NCBI GenBank assembly: GCA_017548425.1
Contig: JAFZAB010000131.1
Coordinates: forward strand, 1 to 57,302
Origin: Victivallales bacterium
GTDB lineage: Bacteria; Verrucomicrobiota; Lentisphaeria; Oligosphaerales; Oligosphaeraceae
Direction: 5' to 3'
Length of the DNA stretch: 57,302 nucleotides
The notes under the pieces are model-generated. The model was not told the origin of the DNA. It made no database searches and was given only the letters and a program-made list of their open reading frames with translations. This document shows, piece after piece, positions 34,798 through 42,359 of the stretch. A program made the translations under genes and the position numbers. Position 1 is the first letter of the stretch. Each line of letters begins with the position of its first letter.

Positions 34798-35889
34798 ATG
34801 ATGAAACGAAAGCATTTGGATGAAATTTCGTGGGAAGATTTCAACAATCTGTCATTGGAGGAGAAAGCACCGTATCTGGTTCAGGCCAACGGTCGTCCTT
34901 TCCATACGCTGTTCGCACAACAGTTTGATCGCGAACAATTGGACCGCCTGTGCGATTTGGCGACGCGTATCCGCCGCATTTCCAAGCATCGTGAAGGCGT
35001 GAAATTCTTAGGCGACTTGCTCTGCCACAAGCGGGCCATGCTGTATTTCTCACAGCCGTCGAGCCGAACATTCTTGTCGTTCTACGCTGCATGCCAGATA
35101 CTTGGCTTCAGGATTGCGGAAGTGCGCGATCCATCGATCTCCAGTGAAATGAAGGGCGAATCGCGGGAGGATTCCATCCGCACGTTCAGTTCGTATTTTG
35201 ACATGATCATCATGCGCAGTCCGTTGCAGGGCTTGGCGGAAAAGATGGCGTGGTTGCTGTCGAACACAAACCGCCCGCTGCCGATCATCAATGCGGGCTC
35301 CGGAAAGGATCAGCATCCGACGCAGGCTCTTTTGGACATCTACACGCTCGTATTGAGCTTCGAAAAGCGCGGCGGGCTAGCGAACAAGCATATTCTGTTC
35401 TGCGGCGATTTGGCGCGTGGTCGTACCGTTCGGTCGTTGGCGTTGCTGTTGACGAATTATTCGAACATCAGCATGACATTCGCCGCTCCCGACCAGTTGC
35501 AGATTGGAAAAGACATCCTCGAACAACTGGATAATGCAGGCGTAAAATACGAATTGACAAGCAATTTCAAAGACGCCATCCCGCAGGCGGATGCCGTTTA
35601 CATGACGCGTATTCAAGACGAATGGGACACGAAGCCCGGTGAGAGCTCACATATCGATTTGAGTCAGTATTCCTTCACGGGAGACGATTTGAAACGCCTT
35701 CCGATGTATTCCATCATCATGCATCCGCTGCCGCGCCGTACGGAAATCGACACGGCGTGCGACAACGATCCGCGTGCGATGTACTGGCGGCAGATGCGCA
35801 ACGGCATGTGGATTCGCTCCGCGTTGATCGCCACGAATTTTGGTCGCGACGATGAAATCACGCAGTATTACATGAAGAATCTTAAGTAA
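34798..35889 (+). CDS. pyrB: aspartate carbamoyltransferase catalytic chain
   Basis: Condenses aspartate and carbamoyl phosphate in pyrimidine synthesis. 363 residues, longer than E. coli PyrB (about 310) through an N-terminal extension of some 50 residues. Landmarks: SQPSSRTFLSF (carbamoyl-phosphate site), GSGKDQHPTQALLD, ARGRTVRSLA, MHPLPRRTEI and a C-terminal YWRQMRNGMWIRSAL. HPLPR..EI distinguishes it from ornithine transcarbamylases. No pyrI regulatory gene follows; proA begins 9 nt later. Confidence 0.93.
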   Translation: MMKRKHLDEISWEDFNNLSLEEKAPYLVQANGRPFHTLFAQQFDREQLDRLCDLATRIRRISKHREGVKFLGDLLCHKRAMLYFSQPSSRTFLSFYAACQILGFRIAEVRDPSISSEMKGESREDSIRTFSSYFDMIIMRSPLQGLAEKMAWLLSNTNRPLPIINAGSGKDQHPTQALLDIYTLVLSFEKRGGLANKHILFCGDLARGRTVRSLALLLTNYSNISMTFAAPDQLQIGKDILEQLDNAGVKYELTSNFKDAIPQADAVYMTRIQDEWDTKPGESSHIDLSQYSFTGDDLKRLPMYSIIMHPLPRRTEIDTACDNDPRAMYWRQMRNGMWIRSALIATNFGRDDEITQYYMKNLK

Positions 35890-35898
35890 GGTAATGAC

Positions 35899-37140
35899 AT
35901 GGATATAGAACAAATTGCAAAACGTGGCAGGGAAGCCGCGAGAATTCTCGCGGCGGCATCGGGCACGGCTCGCGCGAAGGCGCTGAACGCCATGGCAGAT
36001 TGCCTTATTTCCTGCAAAGACGAACTTTATGAAGCCAATCGGCAGGATTTGGAAGCGGGACGAGCGGCTGGTTTGTCCGAAGCTTTCCAAAAGCGTCTGG
36101 CGGTGACGGATAAGATTTTCGACTACATGGTGAAGCGGTTGCGCGAAGCGGCGGCTCTGCCGGATCCTGTTGGGCGCGTGTTGGAAGGGCGGACAATGCC
36201 GTCCGGTCTGCAAGTGTCCCGTGTGGCAGTGCCAATCGGCGTTGTTGCAATTATTTACGAAGCGCGTCCAAATGTCACAACGGATGCGGCGGCTGTTGCG
36301 CTGAAATCTGGCAACGCCGTCATTTTGAAGGGCGGTTCGGAATCCATCCGTTCCAATCGCATTTTAGTGGCGGCGATGCGCAAGGCGATTGTCGCGGCGG
36401 GGCTTCCGGAAGACACGGTGCAATTCATTGATTCGACGGATCATGCGGTCGTCAATGAATTGTTGAAACAGGATTGTTATATCGATGTTGTTATTCCGCG
36501 TGGCGGCAAAGGCCTCATCAAGGCGGTTTCCGAAAACACACGGATTCCCGTGTTGAAGCATTACGACGGCATCTGCCATCAGTATGTGGCGGCGGATGCG
36601 GACATCGACATGGCCGTGGCGGTCGTCGTCAATTCGAAAACGGAGCGCGTGGAAGTCTGCAACGCGTTGGAGACGCTGTTGGTTGATGAAAAGATCGCTG
36701 CCGCATTCCTTCCGAAAGTGCGGGATGCGTTCGCGGCGAAAGGCGTCGAAATCCGTGGTTGTGAAAAGACACGCAAAATTTTGCCGGAAGTCGTTGCGGC
36801 AACGGAAGATGACTGGGATACCGAATATCTCGCGCCGATCATTTCCATCCGTGTTGTCGATGGATTGGACGAAGCCGTGGCGCATATCGCGGCGCATGGT
36901 TCGGGCCATACGGACGGCATCATCACGAACAATTTGCAGGAATCACAGGCTTTCGTGGCGCGCGTCGATTCGGCTTCCGTTCTCGTCAATGCTTCCACAA
37001 GACTTTCTGGCGGAGGCGATTACGGCATGGGCGCAGTTGTCGGTATCAGCACTGACAAACTGCATGCGCGTGGTCCTGTCGGTCCGAACGAACTGTGTTC
37101 CTACAAATGGGTGGCCATCGGCAACGGCCATTTGCGGTAA
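35899..37140 (+). CDS. proA: gamma-glutamyl phosphate reductase
   Basis: NADPH reduction of gamma-glutamyl phosphate to glutamate semialdehyde for proline. 413 residues, as expected. EARPNVTTDAAAVALKSGNAVILKGGSE, then VIPRGGKGLI, VEVCNALETLLV with the catalytic Cys, and the C-terminal ARGPVGPNELCSYKW. 9 nt after pyrB, so probably one mRNA. proB is not in the window. The stop abuts the stop of the convergent asparagine-synthetase-like gene with no base between. Confidence 0.97.
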   Translation: MDIEQIAKRGREAARILAAASGTARAKALNAMADCLISCKDELYEANRQDLEAGRAAGLSEAFQKRLAVTDKIFDYMVKRLREAAALPDPVGRVLEGRTMPSGLQVSRVAVPIGVVAIIYEARPNVTTDAAAVALKSGNAVILKGGSESIRSNRILVAAMRKAIVAAGLPEDTVQFIDSTDHAVVNELLKQDCYIDVVIPRGGKGLIKAVSENTRIPVLKHYDGICHQYVAADADIDMAVAVVVNSKTERVEVCNALETLLVDEKIAAAFLPKVRDAFAAKGVEIRGCEKTRKILPEVVAATEDDWDTEYLAPIISIRVVDGLDEAVAHIAAHGSGHTDGIITNNLQESQAFVARVDSASVLVNASTRLSGGGDYGMGAVVGISTDKLHARGPVGPNELCSYKWVAIGNGHLR

Positions 37141-38934
37141 TCAGAGCTGTTCGAGCCACGTCTTGAGACAGAGCAGAATCCAGAGACGGGCGCCGTTGTC
37201 GCGGCGTCCGCCGAGATGGTCGTTGCAGAGTTGTTCAATGGCCTCTGGCTTGAACCAACCGTAACGATCCCATGATTTGACAGAAGATGCCAAATCCAGT
37301 AGTTTGTCTTTGCATTCTGTTCTAAACCAAGATGATACAGGCATGCCAAAGCCGCGTTTCGTTTGTTTGAGAAGCTCTGGCGGAAGCAGATAGGACGCGA
37401 TTCCATGGAAGACGCGTTTTCTCTGGCGGGATGTCACGCGGAGTTTTCGCGGCAACGACAGACCGAATTCGACAAGATCCATGTCCATGACGGGGCAGTC
37501 TCCTGCGAGGCCTGCCATTTCGGCGGCGAGAGCTTCCTTGCGGCAACCGTCGTCCGGCAGATAAGACACCATGTCCAAAGCGTTGAACTGCTCGACGAAA
37601 TCATCGACATCCATTTTGGTAATCATTTCCGCCCAATCATTTAGATAGGGCGTCGCGGCATTTTTCGTCCAATCTTGGCAGATGGTCTGTTTCAAATCCT
37701 CTGAAAAGACTTCTTGGAAGGCCGCGTATCCGGGCAGGGGGGCTTGCCGCCAAAAAGCCGCGAAGCGGCTGAGTGTCGCAAAACGGGCCCGTGCGTCTTC
37801 CGGTTCACCTAATATCTTGAGAATCAACGATGTGGCGGGTTTGATGATGAAATTGGGAAGCCATCTCCAGGCATGGCGGACGGCCATGGCCTGATAGCGA
37901 CGGTAGCCGCCGAATATTTCATCGCCGCCGCTGCCTGTCAGGATGGCGGCGGCTCCATGCTGTTTGGCGAGACGCATGGCGCAAAGCGTCGGAATCAGCG
38001 ACGAATCGCCAAATGGTTCGCCGTTAAGTCGTTGCGCGGCAGAGAGTTCATTCCATGCATTCGGCATGACTTGCATCAGTTCATGGGCGACATTGAATTT
38101 TTTCGCGGAGATGGCGGCGAGGCTTCGTTCATCGTATTTGGGATCGTCGAAACCAACGGTGAAGGCGTGTCCGCCGAAGCCGTCGGACGTCGAAGCGAGT
38201 GCCATCACAAGATTGGAATCGATGCCGCCGGAAAGGAGGATATCCGCCCGCGGATGGTTGTCCAGACAGCGTTTGACGGCGATGTCCAGAAGCCGCCAGG
38301 CTTCGGCGACGGCGTCGTGGTAATTGATTTTCTGTTTTGGAATGAAACGCGGCTTCCACCATGCGGTGTCTTCGCAAGCGTTTTCCGTAATTGCAACACA
38401 GTGGCCTGGAGAGACTTTGGACACGCAACGGAAAATCGTATGCGGCGAGGGAACATATCCGAGAGAAAGATAGTCAAATAAAGCCTTAAGAGAGATCTGC
38501 GGAGAAAAGCCGGGGAGGCGTCGGAGATCGTTCAACGATGTGGAGAAGACATGCGTGCCGTTGGGGAGGGCGGCGTGGAAGATGAGTTCACGTCCGAGCT
38601 GGTCTCGTACGAGAAGGAGTTTGCGGCGCGACTTGTCAAGAATGGCGAAGGAGAAGGCGCCGCGAAGATGCTGAAAATCCGCATCTTTTTGATTATAAAT
38701 ATACAGGATAAGTTCGGGAGCGGTTGTTTCGGGCGGAAGGCCGAACGTCTCGCAGAGATCACGGCGGTTGGACAAACCGCCGTGAAAGGCGCAAACGGCG
38801 GATTCCGTCGAGCTGACGGAATCTCCCGCAAGGCTCCAACCGTCACCATGCAAGAAGTTGGCGACCGCCGTCATGGATGGCTCGCTGAACTCGAAGGCCG
38901 GATGGCCCAAATGAAAATAGCCGTAAAAGGACAT
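37141..38934 (-). CDS. asparagine synthetase-like protein without glutaminase cysteine
   Basis: 597 residues. The C-terminal two thirds match AsnB: PP-loop LLSGGIDSNL near 235, GSGGDEIFGGYRRY, and KRGFGMPVSSWF. The N-terminal Ntn-glutaminase domain is recognisable (FHGGLSNRRDL, RGAFSFAILD, VRDQLGRELI), but the protein starts MSFYG, not MCG, so the catalytic Cys2 is absent. An in-frame stop lies just upstream, so no alternative start restores it. It may use free ammonia or act on another substrate, as divergent AsnB homologues in polysaccharide or peptide clusters do. No Shine-Dalgarno. Convergent with proA. Confidence 0.82.
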   Translation of the reverse strand: MSFYGYFHLGHPAFEFSEPSMTAVANFLHGDGWSLAGDSVSSTESAVCAFHGGLSNRRDLCETFGLPPETTAPELILYIYNQKDADFQHLRGAFSFAILDKSRRKLLLVRDQLGRELIFHAALPNGTHVFSTSLNDLRRLPGFSPQISLKALFDYLSLGYVPSPHTIFRCVSKVSPGHCVAITENACEDTAWWKPRFIPKQKINYHDAVAEAWRLLDIAVKRCLDNHPRADILLSGGIDSNLVMALASTSDGFGGHAFTVGFDDPKYDERSLAAISAKKFNVAHELMQVMPNAWNELSAAQRLNGEPFGDSSLIPTLCAMRLAKQHGAAAILTGSGGDEIFGGYRRYQAMAVRHAWRWLPNFIIKPATSLILKILGEPEDARARFATLSRFAAFWRQAPLPGYAAFQEVFSEDLKQTICQDWTKNAATPYLNDWAEMITKMDVDDFVEQFNALDMVSYLPDDGCRKEALAAEMAGLAGDCPVMDMDLVEFGLSLPRKLRVTSRQRKRVFHGIASYLLPPELLKQTKRGFGMPVSSWFRTECKDKLLDLASSVKSWDRYGWFKPEAIEQLCNDHLGGRRDNGARLWILLCLKTWLEQL

Positions 38935-39011
38935 ACAAGGGATTTAAAAGCTTTTGTTTTTGTAACGTTACCGTGAAATACATTAACAGAGCGGCGGCAG
39001 AAATCAAGTTT

Positions 39012-39038
39012 TTGCCGAAAAGGGGATTATATTATAAT
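39012..39038 (+). promoter_or_regulatory. putative promoter of the rhomboid gene
   Basis: TTGCCG (39012-39017), then GGGGATTATATTATAATAAG with TATAAT at 39033-39038 (spacer 15). The GGGGATTATATTA part matches the element before 6057. Confidence 0.4.
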
Positions 39039-39047
39039 AAGTATTGG

Positions 39048-39143
39048 GATGGCTTCCGTCTGTTCGGCGGCTGCGGCGGTCTGAAAACGCTTCGCGCAAC
39101 AGATAGAAGAGAGAGTAAAATCTTTGCGAAAATAGAAAATTGA
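39048..39143 (+). repeat. partial composite repeat (type C) upstream of the rhomboid gene
   Basis: GATGGCTTCCGTCTGTTCGG, then CGGTCTGAAAACGCTTCGCG, CAACAGATAGAA and AAATCTTTGCGAAA. It matches the 3' half of the copies before argF and pyrB. It lies between the putative promoter and the start codon, so it would be transcribed as leader RNA. Confidence 0.65.
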
Positions 39144-39161
39144 ATTGAAGGATAATGGTAC

Positions 39162-40130
39162 ATGAGCCCTATATATGACAGAGACTATATGCGGTCGCGG
39201 GAGGAACGCGGGCCTCTGGGCTGGCTGAATCCAAACGGCTCGATGGTGAAAGCGTTGATACTCGCCAATGTGGCGGTGTTTTTGCTGGATGCGCTGTCGA
39301 ACCATGCCTTGACGGATTTGCTGTTGCTGCATCCATGGTATATTAGCCATCTTCAGCTTTGGCGGTTGTTCAGCTACCAGTTCGCCCACGGCGGCTTTAT
39401 GCATTTGTTGTTCAACATGTACGGCCTGTGGCTCTTCGGACAGGGCGTGGAACAGCTTCTTGGACAGCGGCGCTTTTTGCAACTCTACCTGTTCAGTGGC
39501 GTGGTGGGAGCTCTCATCTGGCTGCTTGCGAACTGGTGGGGCGGCGGCATGGCGGTCATTGTCCAGGATAATGGCGCCATGGGGCGCTATCTGTACAAAA
39601 GCATTTCGCATTTGGATGCGGTGTTGAGCGAACATCCAGAGTACCGTCTGGTAAGCGTTTACGGCGGTTGCGTCGGCGCGAGCGGCGCGCTGTTCGGCGT
39701 GATGGCGGCGGCCGCGATGGCGTTTCCAAATTCCGTCATCTCGTTGCTCTTCCCGCCTATCTCCTTGAAAATGAAGACGTTCATTTGGGTGTATGCGGTG
39801 CTGGAAGTCGTGATGGCGTTAGACAAAAACAGCAACGTGGCCCATCTGGCCCATCTGGGCGGCATGCTGGGGGCGTTCATCTACATGAGACGTCTTCGCC
39901 GTGGACAGCAATTCTCTGTCTTGGAATGGCTTAAGTCATTTTTTGGAAAATTCGGGAAACGTTCTCGCCGTCATGGGCCGGACATGGATTTTCCGAAATA
40001 CGACGGCGGCCCCACAAGCGAAGAGGTGGATCGTGTATTGGAAAAAATGTCACGTGACGGTTTTGAAAGTCTGACGGAGGCGGAACGTCGGACGTTGGAT
40101 GAGGCGAGCAAACGTCTTCGCCGTCAATGA
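39162..40130 (+). CDS. rhomboid-family intramembrane serine protease
   Basis: 322 residues, cleaves transmembrane substrates inside the inner membrane. Six hydrophobic segments; HLLFN (His81, Asn85) in the second, GASG with catalytic Ser174, and AHLGG with catalytic His231. The insert at 122-160 is longer than in GlpG. The C-terminal ~60-residue cytosolic tail (SEEVDRVLEKMSRDG...LTEAERRTLDEAS) is a short helical domain often attached to rhomboids in PVC and Bacteroidetes bacteria. Start ATG 39162 with AAGGATAA upstream. Confidence 0.9.
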   Translation: MSPIYDRDYMRSREERGPLGWLNPNGSMVKALILANVAVFLLDALSNHALTDLLLLHPWYISHLQLWRLFSYQFAHGGFMHLLFNMYGLWLFGQGVEQLLGQRRFLQLYLFSGVVGALIWLLANWWGGGMAVIVQDNGAMGRYLYKSISHLDAVLSEHPEYRLVSVYGGCVGASGALFGVMAAAAMAFPNSVISLLFPPISLKMKTFIWVYAVLEVVMALDKNSNVAHLAHLGGMLGAFIYMRRLRRGQQFSVLEWLKSFFGKFGKRSRRHGPDMDFPKYDGGPTSEEVDRVLEKMSRDGFESLTEAERRTLDEASKRLRRQ

Positions 40131-40262
40131 TATTTTTTCCGTGTTGTTTGACAAATAGAAAAGTTGCCATAAACTTTATATAATAACGAAAACCATCGGA
40201 TTCGCCGTTCTTGACGGCGTGGCCGGAAGAAGAGACGATAGAAACCAGACGGAGGCGCAGAA

Positions 40263-40796
40263 ATGGCCGAAAAGAAGGAAAACGAAAAAGAAGTGATTGA
40301 AGTCGAACCCGTTGCGGCTCCAGTTGATAACGCACCGGTTGACATCAATGTCGCAAGCGATACGGATCGTGGTATCGTGCAGATATCGAACGGCGTCATC
40401 AGCGCGGTTGTGAAAAAGTACACGTTGGAGGTTCCGGGCGTCGTCCGTTTCCAGCAGCAAGGCATGCTGGACGGTTTGTTCGATGTCTTGAGCAAACGCC
40501 CGATCGACCGTAGCATCGAATTGGATTTGCAGGAGAGCGGCGCGATTATCACGCTGACGCTGATTTTGCGGTTCGGCGTGTGCATTCCGGAAGTCTGCCA
40601 GAACATTCAGGAGACCATCAAAGAGAAGGTCGAGACGTTGACGGGATATCCTGTCGCGAAGGTGAATGTGAACGTGGTGGATTTGGACGATTGGGACGAA
40701 GTTAAGGAAAAGAAAGCGGCCAAGGCGAAGGAACAGGAGCCTCCCAAAGAGGAGAAGGCGCCTGAAGAGCCGAAGCCCGAAGGAGACGATGAATGA
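40263..40796 (+). CDS. Asp23/Gls24-family envelope stress protein
   Basis: 177 residues. Residues about 35-145 are an Asp23 domain (GIVQISNGVISAVVKKYTLEVPGV, IIIRFGVCIPEV-like strand, VNVNVVDLDD). The C-terminal tail is Lys/Glu/Pro-rich and disordered. RBS GGAGG 7 nt before the ATG. In Firmicutes Asp23 is tethered to the membrane by AmaP; the next gene, overlapping by 4 nt, is a plausible tether. A 6-bp hairpin CGCCGT/ACGGCG (40203-40219) lies in the leader. Confidence 0.85.
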   Translation: MAEKKENEKEVIEVEPVAAPVDNAPVDINVASDTDRGIVQISNGVISAVVKKYTLEVPGVVRFQQQGMLDGLFDVLSKRPIDRSIELDLQESGAIITLTLILRFGVCIPEVCQNIQETIKEKVETLTGYPVAKVNVNVVDLDDWDEVKEKKAAKAKEQEPPKEEKAPEEPKPEGDDE

Positions 40797-41431
40797 TGGC
40801 CCCATTAGCCGTTGCGCAGTTGCCTAGCTGGCATGAAGTGTGGGCAAGCGTCCGCACGTTGGGATTTCTGACGGGTGTCGCTTGTTCGTTCATTGTGCTG
40901 CTGATTTGCTGGATCATCGAGTTCTCGCGTCGTATGCGGCGTAAGAACAAGGTGTTGCGTGTCACACAGGCGGATGGCGGCGAGCTTGTCTTGACGTACA
41001 AGGCGATTCGCACGCATGTCCGGTTGCTGTTGGATCGCGAATTCAGCGCGTTGGCTTTGAAAGGAATCGAAATCAGCGGCGGCGCGTCCAAGACGTTGCG
41101 GTTGCATGTGATTGCTTCCGAAGGCGTTAAACTCTCTGACATTCGCGGAAAAGTTTGCGACCGTCTGGCCCGTTCATTCAAGAATGATCTGGGTTTGGGC
41201 GATGCCATCAAAGGCATCAGCGTGGATGTGGAAGAATTCCGCAAAGCGGAGGAATTGCTTCAAGGCGCGCCTGCGGAAGGCGCGCAACAGGAAGCCGCCG
41301 CTCCGCAGCAGCAGGAATTGATTGTTCCGCCTCTGCCGCCGGATGACGTGACGCCTTTGGCGTCCACGCCGCAGAAGCAGGACGGTAACAATAACAATAA
41401 CAACAATAATGGCGGCAAAAAGCACAAGTGA
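40793..41431 (+). CDS. membrane-anchored AmaP-like partner of Asp23
   Basis: 212 residues. One transmembrane segment (about 22-44, VACSFIVLLICWIIEF) followed by a basic RRMRRKNK, so the bulk is cytosolic. Residues 60-155 look like a short alpha/beta domain comparable to that of AmaP. The tail is Gln/Ala/Pro-rich and contains a run of eight Asn encoded by alternating AAC/AAT codons (about 41389-41410). Overlaps the Asp23 gene by ATGA. Assignment rests on gene order and topology more than on sequence motifs. Confidence 0.65.
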   Translation: MMAPLAVAQLPSWHEVWASVRTLGFLTGVACSFIVLLICWIIEFSRRMRRKNKVLRVTQADGGELVLTYKAIRTHVRLLLDREFSALALKGIEISGGASKTLRLHVIASEGVKLSDIRGKVCDRLARSFKNDLGLGDAIKGISVDVEEFRKAEELLQGAPAEGAQQEAAAPQQQELIVPPLPPDDVTPLASTPQKQDGNNNNNNNNGGKKHK

Positions 41432-41453
41432 CGATGAGGCTTGCCTCATCGTC
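41430..41453 (+). terminator. hairpin after the Asp23-AmaP-like operon
   Basis: GACGATGAGGC/GCCTCATCGTC, starting at the stop codon; followed by GGCTCTTTGT, a weak T tract. Probably acts together with the stronger hairpin at 41479. Confidence 0.55.
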
Positions 41454-41478
41454 GGCTCTTTGTAATGGTTTATGAAAA

Positions 41479-41517
41479 AAAAGCTGCGGAAAAACCAGAC
41501 GTTTTTCCGCAGCTTTT
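41479..41517. terminator. bidirectional terminator between convergent genes
   Basis: A perfect 16-bp inverted repeat (41479-41494, 41502-41517) with A-rich left and T-rich right ends and a 7-nt loop. Works on paper in both directions: for the Asp23 operon (+) and for the PtsN-like gene (-). Confidence 0.88.
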
Positions 41518-41538
41518 GGGATTATATGGCGGTTGTGA

Positions 41539-42240
41539 TTACTGTTCGAAATCCTCTTCCGCGTCAGCATGGAGGAAATTGACAGTTTCCTGCTCTATGA
41601 CGGCCTTGATGATGTCGCCAGGCTTCGCGGCCTTTTGGCAAGCCTCAATGAATTGAGGATTGCGGAGGATGGACGCCAGATAACGCATCATGTGGAGATG
41701 GAGCTCGATGTTCTGGCTGCAGAGAAGGAAGAAGAAATGGACGGGTTTGCCGTCCGGGGCTTTGAAATCAACGCCTTTCTTCGAGTAGCCATAGACGATG
41801 CAACCGGGCATCTGAAGGGTCGGAATCGGATCACGGGGATGCGGAACGGCGATGCCGTTGCCGACGGCGGTGCTGAGAATGCGCTCACGGGCGAGGCATT
41901 TCTCCTGCAGATCACGGATGTCGAGCACCAGATTGCTGAAGATTCTCGGATTCGTCAGTTCTTCAATGACATCTTCGACGGTTTCACCGTGGAGATTCAT
42001 GATGACGCGCGATTCGTCCATCGTACGGCTCAACGGGATGCCGACAGGGGACTGGGGGATGACGATGTGATCGTCCGACGGAGATGCGGACGGGAACAAC
42101 ATGCGGTCGATCTGGCTGCCGTTGAAACGCCACTGTCCTCCGATTTTCACGCCTTCGATCTGGCCGTTCTCGCGCATGCGGAGAATCGTGCGCTCATTGA
42201 CCTTCAGATGTTCCGCCAATTCTTTGAGAGTTAAAATCAT
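41539..42240 (-). CDS. PtsN-type EIIA protein with N-terminal excisionase-like HTH
   Basis: 233 residues. Residues 1-50 form a MerR/excisionase-type helix-turn-helix (LTLKELAEHLKVNERTILRM...GVKIGGQWRF). Residues 75-225 are a PTS EIIA(fructose/Ntr) domain with the phospho-accepting His134 in GNGIAVPHPRD. It is therefore a DNA-binding regulator that can sense phosphorylation state. Start ATG 42240 has AGGAG 7 nt upstream; the longer frame to 42315 is not conserved. Divergent from the alpha-galactosidase gene across a repeat-rich control region, which it may bind (inference). The EI/HPr genes are elsewhere. Confidence 0.87.
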   Translation of the reverse strand: MILTLKELAEHLKVNERTILRMRENGQIEGVKIGGQWRFNGSQIDRMLFPSASPSDDHIVIPQSPVGIPLSRTMDESRVIMNLHGETVEDVIEELTNPRIFSNLVLDIRDLQEKCLARERILSTAVGNGIAVPHPRDPIPTLQMPGCIVYGYSKKGVDFKAPDGKPVHFFFLLCSQNIELHLHMMRYLASILRNPQFIEACQKAAKPGDIIKAVIEQETVNFLHADAEEDFEQ

Positions 42241-42276
42241 GGCCTCGCTCCTAGTTGATGGATGTGTATTCAATAA

Positions 42277-42359
42277 GACAAAACATGACAAAACTGGATA
42301 AACATGACAAAACAAGACAATATAGGCATTTTTTGATTTGTCAAGTTTTCTTGTTTTGT
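42277..42359. promoter_or_regulatory. operator-like repeats between the EIIA-HTH and alpha-galactosidase genes
   Basis: GACAAAAC occurs at 42277, 42287 and 42306, the last two within the 12-bp direct repeat ACATGACAAAAC (42283-42294, 42302-42313), 19 nt apart. ACAAAACAAGA (42307-42317) is the exact reverse complement of TCTTGTTTTGT (42349-42359). The region overlaps the possible signal-peptide codons of the alpha-galactosidase, so its role depends on which start is used. Confidence 0.5.

Noticed and set aside
37141..38934. Standard glutamine-dependent asparagine synthetase asnB
   Set aside because: No Cys at position 2 and an in-frame stop immediately upstream.
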